A stretch of DNA of 24,926 bases, taken from positions 1-24,926 of the IMG/VR virus record IMGVR_UViG_3300024999_000372; one strand, 5' to 3'. The stretch comes from a virus. Below are positions 7,136 through 14,309 of the stretch, one piece after another. A program made the position numbers and the translations under genes. The notes below the pieces were generated by a model that searched no databases, had not been told where the DNA came from, and was given only the letters and a program-made list of their open reading frames with translations. Every line of letters begins with the position of its first letter. The first letter of the stretch is position 1.

Positions 7136-7214
7136 CCTGAAGGTTATTAAAATAGGGAAGGGGATTCAGGAAATATCCCCTTTGTCATAAGTTGATCACA
7201 CTTATCTATCCCTA
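7136..7214 (-). promoter_or_regulatory. Structured 5' leader: three-way junction with a possible pseudoknot
   Basis: The leader lies between the predicted transcription start (about 7213) and the endonuclease ribosome binding site. It holds an outer stem TAGGGA/TCCCTA (7153-7158 with 7209-7214), an inner hairpin ATAAGT/ACTTAT (7187-7192 with 7200-7205) and an inner hairpin AGGGGAT/ATCCCCT (7159-7165 with 7175-7181). The loop of the last hairpin (7165-7170, TTCAGG) is perfectly complementary to CCTGAA at 7136-7141 in 3' sequence, which would give a 6-bp pseudoknot. The same loop also pairs partly with the AGGAGG ribosome binding site. This fits translational control of the endonuclease. No known RNA class is recognised. 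Confidence 0.55.
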
Positions 7215-7219
7215 AATGT

Positions 7220-7248
7220 ATTATACAATTATATTAGTATTTTGTCAA
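7220..7248 (-). promoter_or_regulatory. Perfect consensus sigma-70 promoter
   Basis: On the minus strand there is TTGACA (7248-7243), a 17-base spacer and TATAAT (7225-7220): both hexamers and the spacing match the consensus exactly. The expected start is near 7213. It drives only the endonuclease gene at 5956-7113 before the terminator at 5930-5954, so this selfish gene is probably transcribed by host RNA polymerase independently of the structural operon. Confidence 0.85.
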
Positions 7249-7265
7249 TAATTATTTCTTAATTT

Positions 7266-7490
7266 CTATTTTTTTACTATAATATTATCTTCTAATTTAT
7301 TAGTTCCTAACGCATTAAAATTAAATATATAATTACCAATTTCATCAATTATATATTCTGATTCTATAAAATCACCTTTTATATTTATAACATCTCCATC
7401 AGCAACCATTACTTGACCATTAACTAGAATATATATAATTTCATCATGTTTTTCAAAAATAAGAAATTTACCTTTCTTTATATCTACCAT
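7266..7490 (-). CDS. Small hypothetical beta-rich protein
   Basis: The protein is 74 aa. ATG 7490 has AAAGGAAGTG about 11 bases upstream. Strands alternate throughout (KFLIFEKHDEIIYILVNG, QVMVADGDVI, NYIFNFNALG), giving an Ig-like or small beta-sandwich impression. It follows the tail-tube-like gene by 21 bases and precedes the endonuclease cassette. A small tail-tube decoration or accessory protein would fit. No family is recognised. Confidence 0.55.
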   Translation of the reverse strand: MVDIKKGKFLIFEKHDEIIYILVNGQVMVADGDVINIKGDFIESEYIIDEIGNYIFNFNALGTNKLEDNIIVKK

Positions 7491-7511
7491 AATAATTCAC
7501 TTCCTTTATTG

Positions 7512-8285
7512 TTATTCTATAATATCAATAATAACCATTTGGTTAGAAGAGTTTGGAAATGCTTCGCAATTAAAATCAAATACAGAAGGTTCGCCCTCAG
7601 AAGCATTTTCGATGGTAAATGAACTTGCAATCTTAATTTTTGGCATAGTAAACCTTGCAGGTAAATCAACACCGTCTGTTTCTCTCCTCCAAAGAGTATC
7701 TGCCTCAATTTTATAATAACCTGCAAATTTACCAGATTCAATTACAATTTCTTTTGCAGTTGCAGCAGAATCATAATAATAATCTACTATTACTTTATCT
7801 CCTGCAATTAATTCATGAGAAAGTACAGTACCAGCAAAAGTAAGTGTTTTTGAGGCAAGTTGATAACCATTAGTTGCATTTGAAGGTATTGCAATACCAA
7901 TATCATCACCATTTACAGTTAAAAATACAAATAAAGGTGTTGCTGTTGCAACAGCAGGAGTTTCCGTAGTAGTAACTTCTTTAGAACTATTTAAAGTTAA
8001 TACTTCTTTTTTATGTACTTTGACAACTTTAGTAGTAACTGTAGTACCTGCTAACATTGCCAAAGATTCTGGTGATATCAGACTATCTTGCATTTTATAC
8101 ATTACTTCTTTATTACTCTCCCACATTAATCGCTTGGGATTCCCAGCACCTCCACGGGCATAACTGGCATCGGCAGTTATCTCGGTAGATGATGTCTTGA
8201 GACTTTCTAAATAAAGTACAGGTTTACCAGTAGCAATTTCTTTAAAAACAACATTAGATATTTCTCTAGTACCAAATCTTGCCAT
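7512..8285 (-). CDS. Tail-tube-like structural protein
   Basis: The protein is 257 aa. ATG 8285 has AAGGAGG about 8 bases upstream. The N-terminus (MARFGTREISNVVF, then ADASYARGGAGNPKRLMWE and DSLISPESLAMLAG) matches my memory of a widespread family of phage tube/structural proteins in Firmicutes phages, in which a Y-x-RGG-x-GN-x-R-x-x-W segment precedes a mixed beta domain. About 100-170 is a Thr/Val-rich insertion with two hydrophobic strands. The C-terminal 60 residues (FTMPKIKIASSFTIENAS, SVFDFNCEAFP) look like a beta-barrel edge. Its position after the connector genes agrees with the major tail tube. A head or tail-terminator role cannot be excluded. Confidence 0.6.
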   Translation of the reverse strand: MARFGTREISNVVFKEIATGKPVLYLESLKTSSTEITADASYARGGAGNPKRLMWESNKEVMYKMQDSLISPESLAMLAGTTVTTKVVKVHKKEVLTLNSSKEVTTTETPAVATATPLFVFLTVNGDDIGIAIPSNATNGYQLASKTLTFAGTVLSHELIAGDKVIVDYYYDSAATAKEIVIESGKFAGYYKIEADTLWRRETDGVDLPARFTMPKIKIASSFTIENASEGEPSVFDFNCEAFPNSSNQMVIIDIIE

Positions 8286-8301
8286 AATTAATTCCTCCTT
8301 A

Positions 8302-9027
8302 TTATAATTTAGTTATAAAATTTTTAATTTCAACTTTTTTAGGATCTGCACCATGTAATAAACTTTGAATACTAATCTCATAGTTATTAACTAATTGCAT
8401 ACGTTGAAATTGGTTATTAAACTGATAAATAGTCATTTCAAAAATACTATTTAAATCAGTATTTTTATTATAAAAAGCAAAAGCAGATATTAAATCACCC
8501 AAACTTAAATTTTCACCACTTTTTGATTTTATTTTATTTATTTTTTCTCTAGCTTTTTTAATTCTTTCGGCAATTTCTTTTGCTTTCTCATTTGCTGGAT
8601 TAAATTCAATATCTTCTTTATTTATCATACAATTTATCTCTTTTAATAAACTAATAATATTATCAAAATTATCCTTACAAATTATATTATTGTTATTATC
8701 ATCAAAATAAAAAAAATATTTTCCTAATTTAATAGGTTTTTTAAAAAATAATTCTAGCATTTCACAATAATTTATTCTAAATTGTTCATAATTTAAACAA
8801 CTATGAAATATAATATCAAAATTACTAACTTTACTTAAATCATCTTCTTCATTTTGTAAATTTGATTTATCAATTAATAACAAAGAAATATAATAATTAT
8901 ATTTACTATATCTTAATTTAACTATATCTTTTAATTTTATTGGATATAAATTACCAATGTCTATAGATATTGGTAATCCACTTAATAACAGTAATTCTAA
9001 ATCATCTTTTAAGATCATATTAATCAC
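8302..9027 (-). CDS. Conserved phage protein of unknown function, upstream of the tail-tube-like gene
   Basis: The protein is 241 aa from GTG 9027, or 238 aa from ATG 9018, which is better spaced from the AGG upstream and is my preferred start. Features are mixed alpha/beta at about 1-130 with a run of Asn (DDNNNNIICKDN), a basic helix at about 150-170 (AKEIAERIKKAREKINKIKS), and a C-terminal helical part containing SLGDLISAFAFYNKN and MTIYQFNNQFQRMQLVNNYE. The last segment matches a pattern I associate with unnamed proteins encoded near the tail genes of Gram-positive phages. It overlaps the preceding gene by 4 bases. A tail-assembly role is plausible but unproven. Confidence 0.6.
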   Translation of the reverse strand: MINMILKDDLELLLLSGLPISIDIGNLYPIKLKDIVKLRYSKYNYYISLLLIDKSNLQNEEDDLSKVSNFDIIFHSCLNYEQFRINYCEMLELFFKKPIKLGKYFFYFDDNNNNIICKDNFDNIISLLKEINCMINKEDIEFNPANEKAKEIAERIKKAREKINKIKSKSGENLSLGDLISAFAFYNKNTDLNSIFEMTIYQFNNQFQRMQLVNNYEISIQSLLHGADPKKVEIKNFITKL

Positions 9028-9509
9028 AACCTATTGGAAAAATCAATGAACTTATAAGAAATTACACAACCAAAATAGTCATCATTAATTTTAAAATCAC
9101 CACCAGAATAAAGTTCTAAACTAAAATCACCAACATCTTTCTTTTTATTAAACATGGAATCAATTTGATCAAGCATGTAATCATATCGAAGACCATATTC
9201 TGTTTCAATTAATGAACTATGTGAAAAAATATAAATATTTAATAATCCAGACTTAAATGAATTATTAATATACTTATAATTGCCAAATGACATTGTTATA
9301 TAATTTAATGGGTTATCTTGAATATTTATAGTATATTGATAAGGAAATATTTGCGAATATATTAAACTAGAAGGAATAAAATCATTTGGTAAATTATAAT
9401 TTAAGAAATCTTTAGAATTAATTACTAACGCTTTAAGTAAATTTTCATTGGTAATTAATTTATAAATAATATTATTTTTATAATCTGTTAAACTGCTAAA
9501 TTGACCCAA
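9024..9509 (-). CDS. Head-tail joining/tail completion-like protein
   Basis: The protein is 161 aa. It begins at TTG 9509, which directly follows an in-frame TAA, with AAAGG 10-12 bases upstream. The pattern is KLITNENLLKAL near residue 20, PYQYTI, ITMSFGNYKY and then IYIFSHSSLIETEYGLRYD. It resembles the phage tail-completion proteins that lie between the neck and the tail tube. Its place between the head-closure-like gene and the tail-tube-like gene supports this. It overlaps the next gene by 4 bases. Confidence 0.55.
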   Translation of the reverse strand: MGQFSSLTDYKNNIIYKLITNENLLKALVINSKDFLNYNLPNDFIPSSLIYSQIFPYQYTINIQDNPLNYITMSFGNYKYINNSFKSGLLNIYIFSHSSLIETEYGLRYDYMLDQIDSMFNKKKDVGDFSLELYSGGDFKINDDYFGCVISYKFIDFSNRL

Positions 9510-9543
9510 TTAAATCACTACCTTTACATTAACTACCTAAAAA

Positions 9544-10716
9544 TTAAAATAAATTTTTCAATCTAATACTCTTCTCAATAAATTTACCATTGCTATTGTC
9601 AGTTGCTTTTAACATAATATTATAAGTTACTAAATTAGCAGTAATACTACATTGATCTGCATCAATAATATTCAAAGTATAAGCATTTATAGGTGTAGTA
9701 CCTGGAATAATGCTAAAAGTAAATTCTGCTCCTTCAACTAAAATTCCATTGTTATATTTTTTTGCAATATAATTCTGAGAATAATTTTTAATAATATCTG
9801 CATTACCTAACAATTCATAAGTTATATTATCTTGAGGTACTTCAATCACATTTACAGTAATAGTATCCAATACAGTATTATCAGATGTTAATTTAGCAGT
9901 AATATTACAACTACCAATATTACTTGTTGCTGTAACTAATCCATTAGAATTAACCGTACAAATTCCAGTATTACTACTTGCAAAAGTTAATGAAGGAGTA
10001 GGGGAAATTAAATTATTGTTATTATAAACATTACAATTTAACTGTAGAGTAGTAGATTCTTGAATATCTACTAAATTGCCATTCAATATTGTAAGAGTAT
10101 AAACATGTTCTTCCTGACTAACCTCACTATACTTCATTTTAAAAATTAACAATCCAATACTTGAAATATCGTCTGGAACACTTGAAATTTGATAATTATA
10201 TTTTCCTAAATTATAAATATCATTAACTTTAATTTGTTGTGTTATTAATGTATTTGATACAATTAAAAGAAATGAATTATCAACAGTTTCAATATATTTA
10301 TTTTCTTCTGTGTTAAGATTAAGTGATTTTGAAATAATACAAGGTATTTGATATAAAACGGAGTTTTGATCATAATATTTTAATGTGTTGTTGCATCTAG
10401 TAATCAATCCAACATCATTTATCTGAGAAGTAGTATCTGTTTCAGTACATATCCATTTAGAACTATCAAAATTTATAATATTACCAATATAAATAGTCTC
10501 ATTTGGATAACATAATAATCTTTTCTTATTTGGATTTTTAATTAAAGAATTATCTTCAACAATACGAACATTTCTATCAACATCATTAATTTTTACTAAA
10601 TTATAACTTGTAGAATTTTTAAATTCAGTTGATATTATACTTTTCATATTGTTTACATATAAACTTTTTCTATCTATTCCTCGTCTTGCTTGATAGTCAG
10701 TCCACCAAGTTATAAT
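9544..10716 (-). CDS. Head-closure-like protein with C-terminal Ig-like (BIG2) domain, apparent ATT start
   Basis: The frame is open from the TAG at 10737-10735 downward, but its first ATG (10647) has no ribosome binding site. AAAGGAG at 10728-10722 sits 5 bases before an in-frame ATT (10716-10714). The added 23 residues read ITWWTDYQARRGIDRKS and onward, a stretch that looks coding and recalls head-closure proteins. I therefore take ATT as the start (390 aa). Residues about 1-200 resemble head-closure/joining proteins (YIGNIINFDSSKWICTE; then CNNTLKYYD; GLLIFKMKYSEVSQEEH). Next is a BIG2-type Ig-like domain (TLQLNCNVYNNNN, LTFASSNTGICTVNSNGLV), followed by a second Ig-like repeat to the end. 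Ig-like domains on phage surfaces often bind glycans weakly. Confidence 0.7.
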   Translation of the reverse strand: MITWWTDYQARRGIDRKSLYVNNMKSIISTEFKNSTSYNLVKINDVDRNVRIVEDNSLIKNPNKKRLLCYPNETIYIGNIINFDSSKWICTETDTTSQINDVGLITRCNNTLKYYDQNSVLYQIPCIISKSLNLNTEENKYIETVDNSFLLIVSNTLITQQIKVNDIYNLGKYNYQISSVPDDISSIGLLIFKMKYSEVSQEEHVYTLTILNGNLVDIQESTTLQLNCNVYNNNNLISPTPSLTFASSNTGICTVNSNGLVTATSNIGSCNITAKLTSDNTVLDTITVNVIEVPQDNITYELLGNADIIKNYSQNYIAKKYNNGILVEGAEFTFSIIPGTTPINAYTLNIIDADQCSITANLVTYNIMLKATDNSNGKFIEKSIRLKNLF

Positions 10717-10728
10717 ACCAACTCCTTT
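10717..10728 (-). promoter_or_regulatory. Ribosome binding site that points to an ATT start codon
   Basis: AAAGGAG (10728-10722) and a TTGGT spacer precede ATT at 10716. No ATG or GTG occurs in frame between the upstream stop (10737-10735) and ATG 10647. The TTG overlapping the spacer is in another frame and reaches a stop after three codons. Confidence 0.65.
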
Positions 10729-10745
10729 AAATTTCTAAAAATTAT

Positions 10746-10773
10746 ATAAAGGGAGTGAAATATCTCCCTTTAT
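10746..10773 (-). terminator. Hairpin between decoration-like and head-closure genes
   Basis: ATAAAGGGAG (10746-10755) and CTCCCTTTAT (10764-10773) form a 10-bp stem with an 8-base loop. In minus-strand reading it is followed by ATAATTTTTAG, a moderate U-tract. It may attenuate transcription from the capsid genes into the neck genes. Confidence 0.6.
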
Positions 10774-10788
10774 TATATTAGCAATATA

Positions 10789-11073
10789 TTAAAAACTTTT
10801 TTCTCTTAAACCAATAAATCTAAAAGCAGTTGGATTAGCAGCAGTTTTGTAATATAATTTATTAACAAAAACAGGGAAATTTTCTAACCTTTCTCCTGCT
10901 TTAAGAGTGATTGTATTTCCATCTGCTACAGCATTATCAATATTAAAAGTAATATCACCTGCTCCATCATTTATTAAAAGTTTAATTTCATAACAATTAA
11001 CTACAGTATTCAATTCTGCAACCCCAGCATTAGTAGAAAGAGTTACATATCCAGTTACATTAGCCATATTCAT
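10789..11073 (-). CDS. Small decoration-like virion protein
   Basis: The protein is 94 aa from ATG 11073, but the ATG at 11067 (MANVTGYVTL) is better spaced from AAGGAGG and is probably the real start (92 aa). It is almost all beta: AELNTVVNCYEIKLLINDG, GDITFNIDN, GNTITLKAGER, then FPVFVNKLYYKT. This looks like a small beta-sandwich. It lies among head genes, downstream of the capsid and just after another decoration-like gene. A head decoration or fibre protein is likely, but I cannot name a family. Confidence 0.55.
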   Translation of the reverse strand: MNMANVTGYVTLSTNAGVAELNTVVNCYEIKLLINDGAGDITFNIDNAVADGNTITLKAGERLENFPVFVNKLYYKTAANPTAFRFIGLREKSF

Positions 11074-11135
11074 ATTCCTCCTTAAATTTATATTTGTATT
11101 TAATAATATTTAATTCAATTTTTCAATAATAGTAA

Positions 11136-11519
11136 TTAAACTCCTATAGCAATCCATGCAACATTGGCAAATGTGGATGTAGCTGCTATAGGAGTTACAT
11201 CATTTGCAGCAGTTGGTTTCCATGATTTAATTCTAATACTACCTGCTGATGGTGCTCCAGCTTGATCTCCCACCGTTACAGAAGAATACATGTGTGTCAT
11301 AGATGGATCTCCAACTAATGATACTACTGCACCAACAATTGTAGTTAATCCAGTTGCTATATCTTTACTGGCAGCATCTATAGTTGCTGTTCCTCTTGCA
11401 ATCTTATATCCTGATGCAACACCTTGTACTAATAAATTAATTTTAGCAGTTGTAACTGTAATTCCATCAAGTACACCTAATTCACCTTGAGAAATATTAC
11501 TAAATTTAAAATCGCTCAT
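11136..11519 (-). CDS. Head decoration/head-fibre-like protein
   Basis: The protein is 127 aa. ATG 11519 has AAAGGAG upstream. The N-terminus contains SQGELGVLDGITVTTAKINL, a motif with the L-D-G-x-T spacing seen in phage head-fibre and tail-fibre stems. Then come Ala/Thr-rich strands (GYKIARGTATIDAA, IVGAVVSLVGDPSMT) and a C-terminal strand FANVAWIAIGV. The composition (small residues, few charges) is like that of surface-exposed phage proteins. The location after a connector gene and before another small beta protein supports a capsid-surface role. Confidence 0.55.
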   Translation of the reverse strand: MSDFKFSNISQGELGVLDGITVTTAKINLLVQGVASGYKIARGTATIDAASKDIATGLTTIVGAVVSLVGDPSMTHMYSSVTVGDQAGAPSAGSIRIKSWKPTAANDVTPIAATSTFANVAWIAIGV

Positions 11520-11556
11520 ATTTCAATCTCCTTTCTTTGATATATTTATATAAAAA

Positions 11557-11994
11557 TTAACCACCAGACTTATAAAAATTAGAATACAAATATCCATCAT
11601 ACAAATAATCATTAACTTTTAATTTTAATTCTCTGTCATATTGTGTTTTTAATTTACTCAATACTTGAAGTTTATCGGAAGGACTAAATAATTTAAAATC
11701 TTTATCTGAAAGATTTAATTTTAATAAATTACCATTATTTATTATTTCATCAAACCAAACTTTTCTCATATAATCAGCAATTATCCATTGTTCTTCTTCT
11801 TTTAAATTGTTTGTAAATAATTCTGAAGTATCATCTCTGATTAAAGATTGTTTACATTTTTTAAATAATGTCACAGCTTTAGATAAAGTTAATTTATTTT
11901 CAATAAGCATATCTTCTTCATCCAAAGATGTTAAATCAAAATCATCAATTTCGTGCATAAATTTTTGAAAAATTAGGTCGTAAGAGGTTGACAC
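11557..11994 (-). CDS. Head-tail connector-like protein
   Basis: The protein is 145 aa, all helical. GTG 11994 is chosen because a TGA lies in frame just upstream and AAAGGAGG is about 11 bases away. The sequence YDLIFQKFMHEIDDFDL, then ALTLFKKCK-like and LKEEEQWIIADYMRKVWFDE, then LSDKDFKLFSP matches a family I recall downstream of capsid genes in Firmicutes phages, thought to act in the head-tail interface. The function is inferred from memory of neighbours and position. Confidence 0.6.
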   Translation of the reverse strand: MSTSYDLIFQKFMHEIDDFDLTSLDEEDMLIENKLTLSKAVTLFKKCKQSLIRDDTSELFTNNLKEEEQWIIADYMRKVWFDEIINNGNLLKLNLSDKDFKLFSPSDKLQVLSKLKTQYDRELKLKVNDYLYDGYLYSNFYKSGG

Positions 11995-12014
11995 TATATA
12001 TCAAACCTCCTTTA

Positions 12015-12536
12015 TCATTTAGTTTTATTTTTATCTTGATTTTCTTTGTTAGCTTTTTCATCTTCTTTTATAAGACTAATTTTAACTTTAGTTTCATCTT
12101 CAATGGTATCAATTACAGAACCTTTTAAATTGCTATATTCACTAATTGCTAATTCAGCTAATAATTCTTTATTACCATCTGGAAGTTTTAAAATTTCTTC
12201 TTTTAATTCTTCTGCTTCTAAATTTGCTAACATACGTTTTAATTCAGAATGTAATTTTATATCCTCATGTTTTAAATTTAAAATTCCTAATGAATCAAAT
12301 ACTTTTTTATCTGGAACATAAATATCTCCAGTTTGAATTAAATCACTAGTGTATGCCATGTTTTCTAATTCTACATAAGGTAATGAAGCTGGGGCAGCAA
12401 TTTTCATTAAATTAATAGGTCTGCCATTTAATTGAATCCAATGAATTCTAGAATTGGAGTTGTTAATAATTCTAACTTTTACATCTGGATCGATTGTATA
12501 ATTAATATTATCTAATTTAATATCTTTTCTTGCCAT
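12015..12536 (-). CDS. Hypothetical head/neck protein
   Basis: The protein is 173 aa. ATG 12536 has AAAGGATG upstream. Residues about 1-75 are beta-rich (VKVRIINNSNSRIHWIQLNG, INLMKIAAPASLPYVELENM). Residues about 85-140 are helical (KHEDIKLHSELKRMLANLEA), and the C-terminus is a charged Lys/Glu/Asn tail. It is the first gene after the capsid terminator and is followed by the connector-like gene. It could be a neck or decoration component. I do not recognise the family. Confidence 0.6.
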   Translation of the reverse strand: MARKDIKLDNINYTIDPDVKVRIINNSNSRIHWIQLNGRPINLMKIAAPASLPYVELENMAYTSDLIQTGDIYVPDKKVFDSLGILNLKHEDIKLHSELKRMLANLEAEELKEEILKLPDGNKELLAELAISEYSNLKGSVIDTIEDETKVKISLIKEDEKANKENQDKNKTK

Positions 12537-12598
12537 AAAATAATCATCCTTTATTTTAATTTTGTTATCTATTCTAATTAATATTAAATATATAAATA

Positions 12599-12632
12599 AT
12601 TAAAGGAGTGATTATTATTTCACTCCTTTAAT
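12599..12632 (-). terminator. Terminator after the major capsid gene
   Basis: ATTAAAGGAGTGA (12599-12611) pairs with TCACTCCTTTAAT (12620-12632), 13 bp with an 8-base loop. In minus-strand reading it is followed by TATTTATATATTT. It is 43 bases past the capsid stop codon. Such a site would let the capsid protein be made in excess over the neck proteins. Confidence 0.7.
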
Positions 12633-12674
12633 ACATTTATATTATTATTTAATTTAATAAATATATTATTATTC

Positions 12675-13676
12675 TTAGAGCGATGTATTACGAAACATAC
12701 AGTAAAAATTACTATAAACAATGGTTAAACCGAATTTTTTATAGGATTTGAACTCTATACTGTCATCAGAATTCTCTGTTTCTTTCACAATAGTATCACC
12801 TTCAAATGCAACTTTAACAATCTTACTTTCATTAGTTGCAACAATAATAGCATATTGATCACTTAATACCTTAGTAGTATTGCCATCATCAGCAAAAGCA
12901 TTGGGTAATACAACAACACTTGCACCTCTAAATTTACCAATTCTACCAAATTCTCTACGTTCAGTTTTATCCATATCGCTAATAAAACCAGGAGTCTCTT
13001 CAATAGTACCTGCAAAAGTAGGAGTACAGAAAATAACTACATTATCACCATAAGATTGTACATTAGTAATCAATTGACCCATTTGACTAGGAATAAAAGC
13101 ATTAGCTTGTACTTTCATATTAGCTGATAAACCAGTAAACGAAGCAATTAAAGTAGATTGAATTTGAATATTAATTTTTTCCATAATACCATCTACAATA
13201 GCATTAATTAAATCAGTCCAGTCTATGTGGCCGTCTAAAAATTGCTCGAATTCCACATATACGGCCCCGCCATATGCTTCCATAGTCATATTAATGTAAT
13301 CAACATCTAATCTAGTTCTTTCAATTACACCACCAAGACCAACTTTGGTAATGAAGTTAAGTAAACCTCTTTTACCTTTCTTAGTTTTAAATTTAGGTTT
13401 TTGTCCCTGATCTAAAATTTGATACTCAACAAAACCACCATAAGCATCATCAACTCTTTTTGGTAGAATTTCATCAACATTTTCTTCGATTAATTCAAAA
13501 ATTTCATTTTTGTTATTTCTGAAACTCTTATATCTATTTTTACCATCAGGCACTAATTCTTTAAAAGCATTTCTTAATGCTTCATTTCTTTCAGCAGAAG
13601 TATATGTAACACCATCAACTACTGAATCTTCTCTATTATATGTAGCTTTTGCTAATTCAAAGTATTTTCTTTCCAT
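12675..13676 (-). CDS. Major capsid protein
   Basis: The protein is 333 aa. ATG 13676 has AAAGGAGG upstream, one of the strongest binding sites in the window. Residues about 1-110 are a charged arm (NEIFELIEENVDEILPKRVD). Residues about 110-330 have the HK97-fold look: long helices DLINAIVDGIMEKINIQIQS, a beta segment VQSYGDNVVIFCTPTFAG, RIGKFRGASVVVLPNAFADD and the final strand FGLTIVYSNFYCMF. Length, position two genes after the protease-scaffold, and the terminator that follows all agree. The family assignment is from pattern and context. Confidence 0.75.
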   Translation of the reverse strand: MERKYFELAKATYNREDSVVDGVTYTSAERNEALRNAFKELVPDGKNRYKSFRNNKNEIFELIEENVDEILPKRVDDAYGGFVEYQILDQGQKPKFKTKKGKRGLLNFITKVGLGGVIERTRLDVDYINMTMEAYGGAVYVEFEQFLDGHIDWTDLINAIVDGIMEKINIQIQSTLIASFTGLSANMKVQANAFIPSQMGQLITNVQSYGDNVVIFCTPTFAGTIEETPGFISDMDKTERREFGRIGKFRGASVVVLPNAFADDGNTTKVLSDQYAIIVATNESKIVKVAFEGDTIVKETENSDDSIEFKSYKKFGLTIVYSNFYCMFRNTSL

Positions 13677-13720
13677 ATTAACTATTCCTCCTTTAAAATT
13701 TATATTTGTATTTTATATTA

Positions 13721-14272
13721 TTAAGATTTTGTACAGGTAAACATTAATCCAAGTTCGCCAGCAGGTAAAGTTACAACTCTAGTTGCTTGTAATTCAATTA
13801 CAGCATTTGCATCTTGAACAGCAACCAAACCAATTTGTCCAGTACTAGTTGCATAGCCATATACAGGAGTACCAGCAGTAATAGTAGCAACAATAGCAGC
13901 ATAATCTGCATAAGTACCATCATCATACTTAAAGTTATTAGTATCAAACATATCACCAATTTTTAAACGATAAATTCTAGGCAAGAATTCATTTAAATTT
14001 AACCTAAAATTACCAAGAGACATATCACTTTCATCATACATTTTTTCTACACATGCTACTAAACCAACTCTTACAGTATTATTAGCAGGTAAACCAAGAG
14101 TTTTAGTATAATGTTCTTCTTCTAAAAGGAAACCATTTTGACAAGCAGTAGCAGCAAAATCAGTTGCATTCAAAGCATACTGAATGTTGTGTTCACCTGT
14201 TTTAACCCCTGCTACTTTTCTTAAATTAACAATACCATATCTTCCTGTTGCTACGTTATTAACATTAGCCAT
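13721..14272 (-). CDS. Probable capsid decoration protein
   Basis: The protein is 183 aa. ATG 14272 has AAGGAGG. It begins MANVNNVATGRYGIVNLRKV and then has beta-rich segments (NNTVRVGLVACVEKMYDE, PRIYRLKIGDMF, GTPVYGYATSTGQIGLVAVQ), ending in a hydrophobic strand GELGLMFTCTKS. Genes of this size placed between the scaffold/protease and the major capsid gene usually encode a decoration or stabilising protein. I cannot tell whether it forms trimers on the shell or is a minor capsid protein. Confidence 0.55.
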   Translation of the reverse strand: MANVNNVATGRYGIVNLRKVAGVKTGEHNIQYALNATDFAATACQNGFLLEEEHYTKTLGLPANNTVRVGLVACVEKMYDESDMSLGNFRLNLNEFLPRIYRLKIGDMFDTNNFKYDDGTYADYAAIVATITAGTPVYGYATSTGQIGLVAVQDANAVIELQATRVVTLPAGELGLMFTCTKS

Positions 14273-14309
14273 AAGTTAATTCCTCCTTAAATTTAATTTA
14301 TTTTTTATA

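Noticed and set aside
7136-7214. Omega-RNA (HEARO) of an IscB-type nuclease
   Set aside because: A structured RNA beside an endonuclease suggested it, but the protein has no RuvC-HNH split domain or arginine-rich bridge. It is Vsr-like with a zinc knuckle, and the RNA lies upstream as a leader.
8302-9509. Programmed ribosomal frameshift at the tail gene overlap
   Set aside because: The 4-base overlap at 9024-9027 is an ordinary stop/start overlap. I see no slippery heptamer near it, and the downstream gene has its own ATG at 9018.
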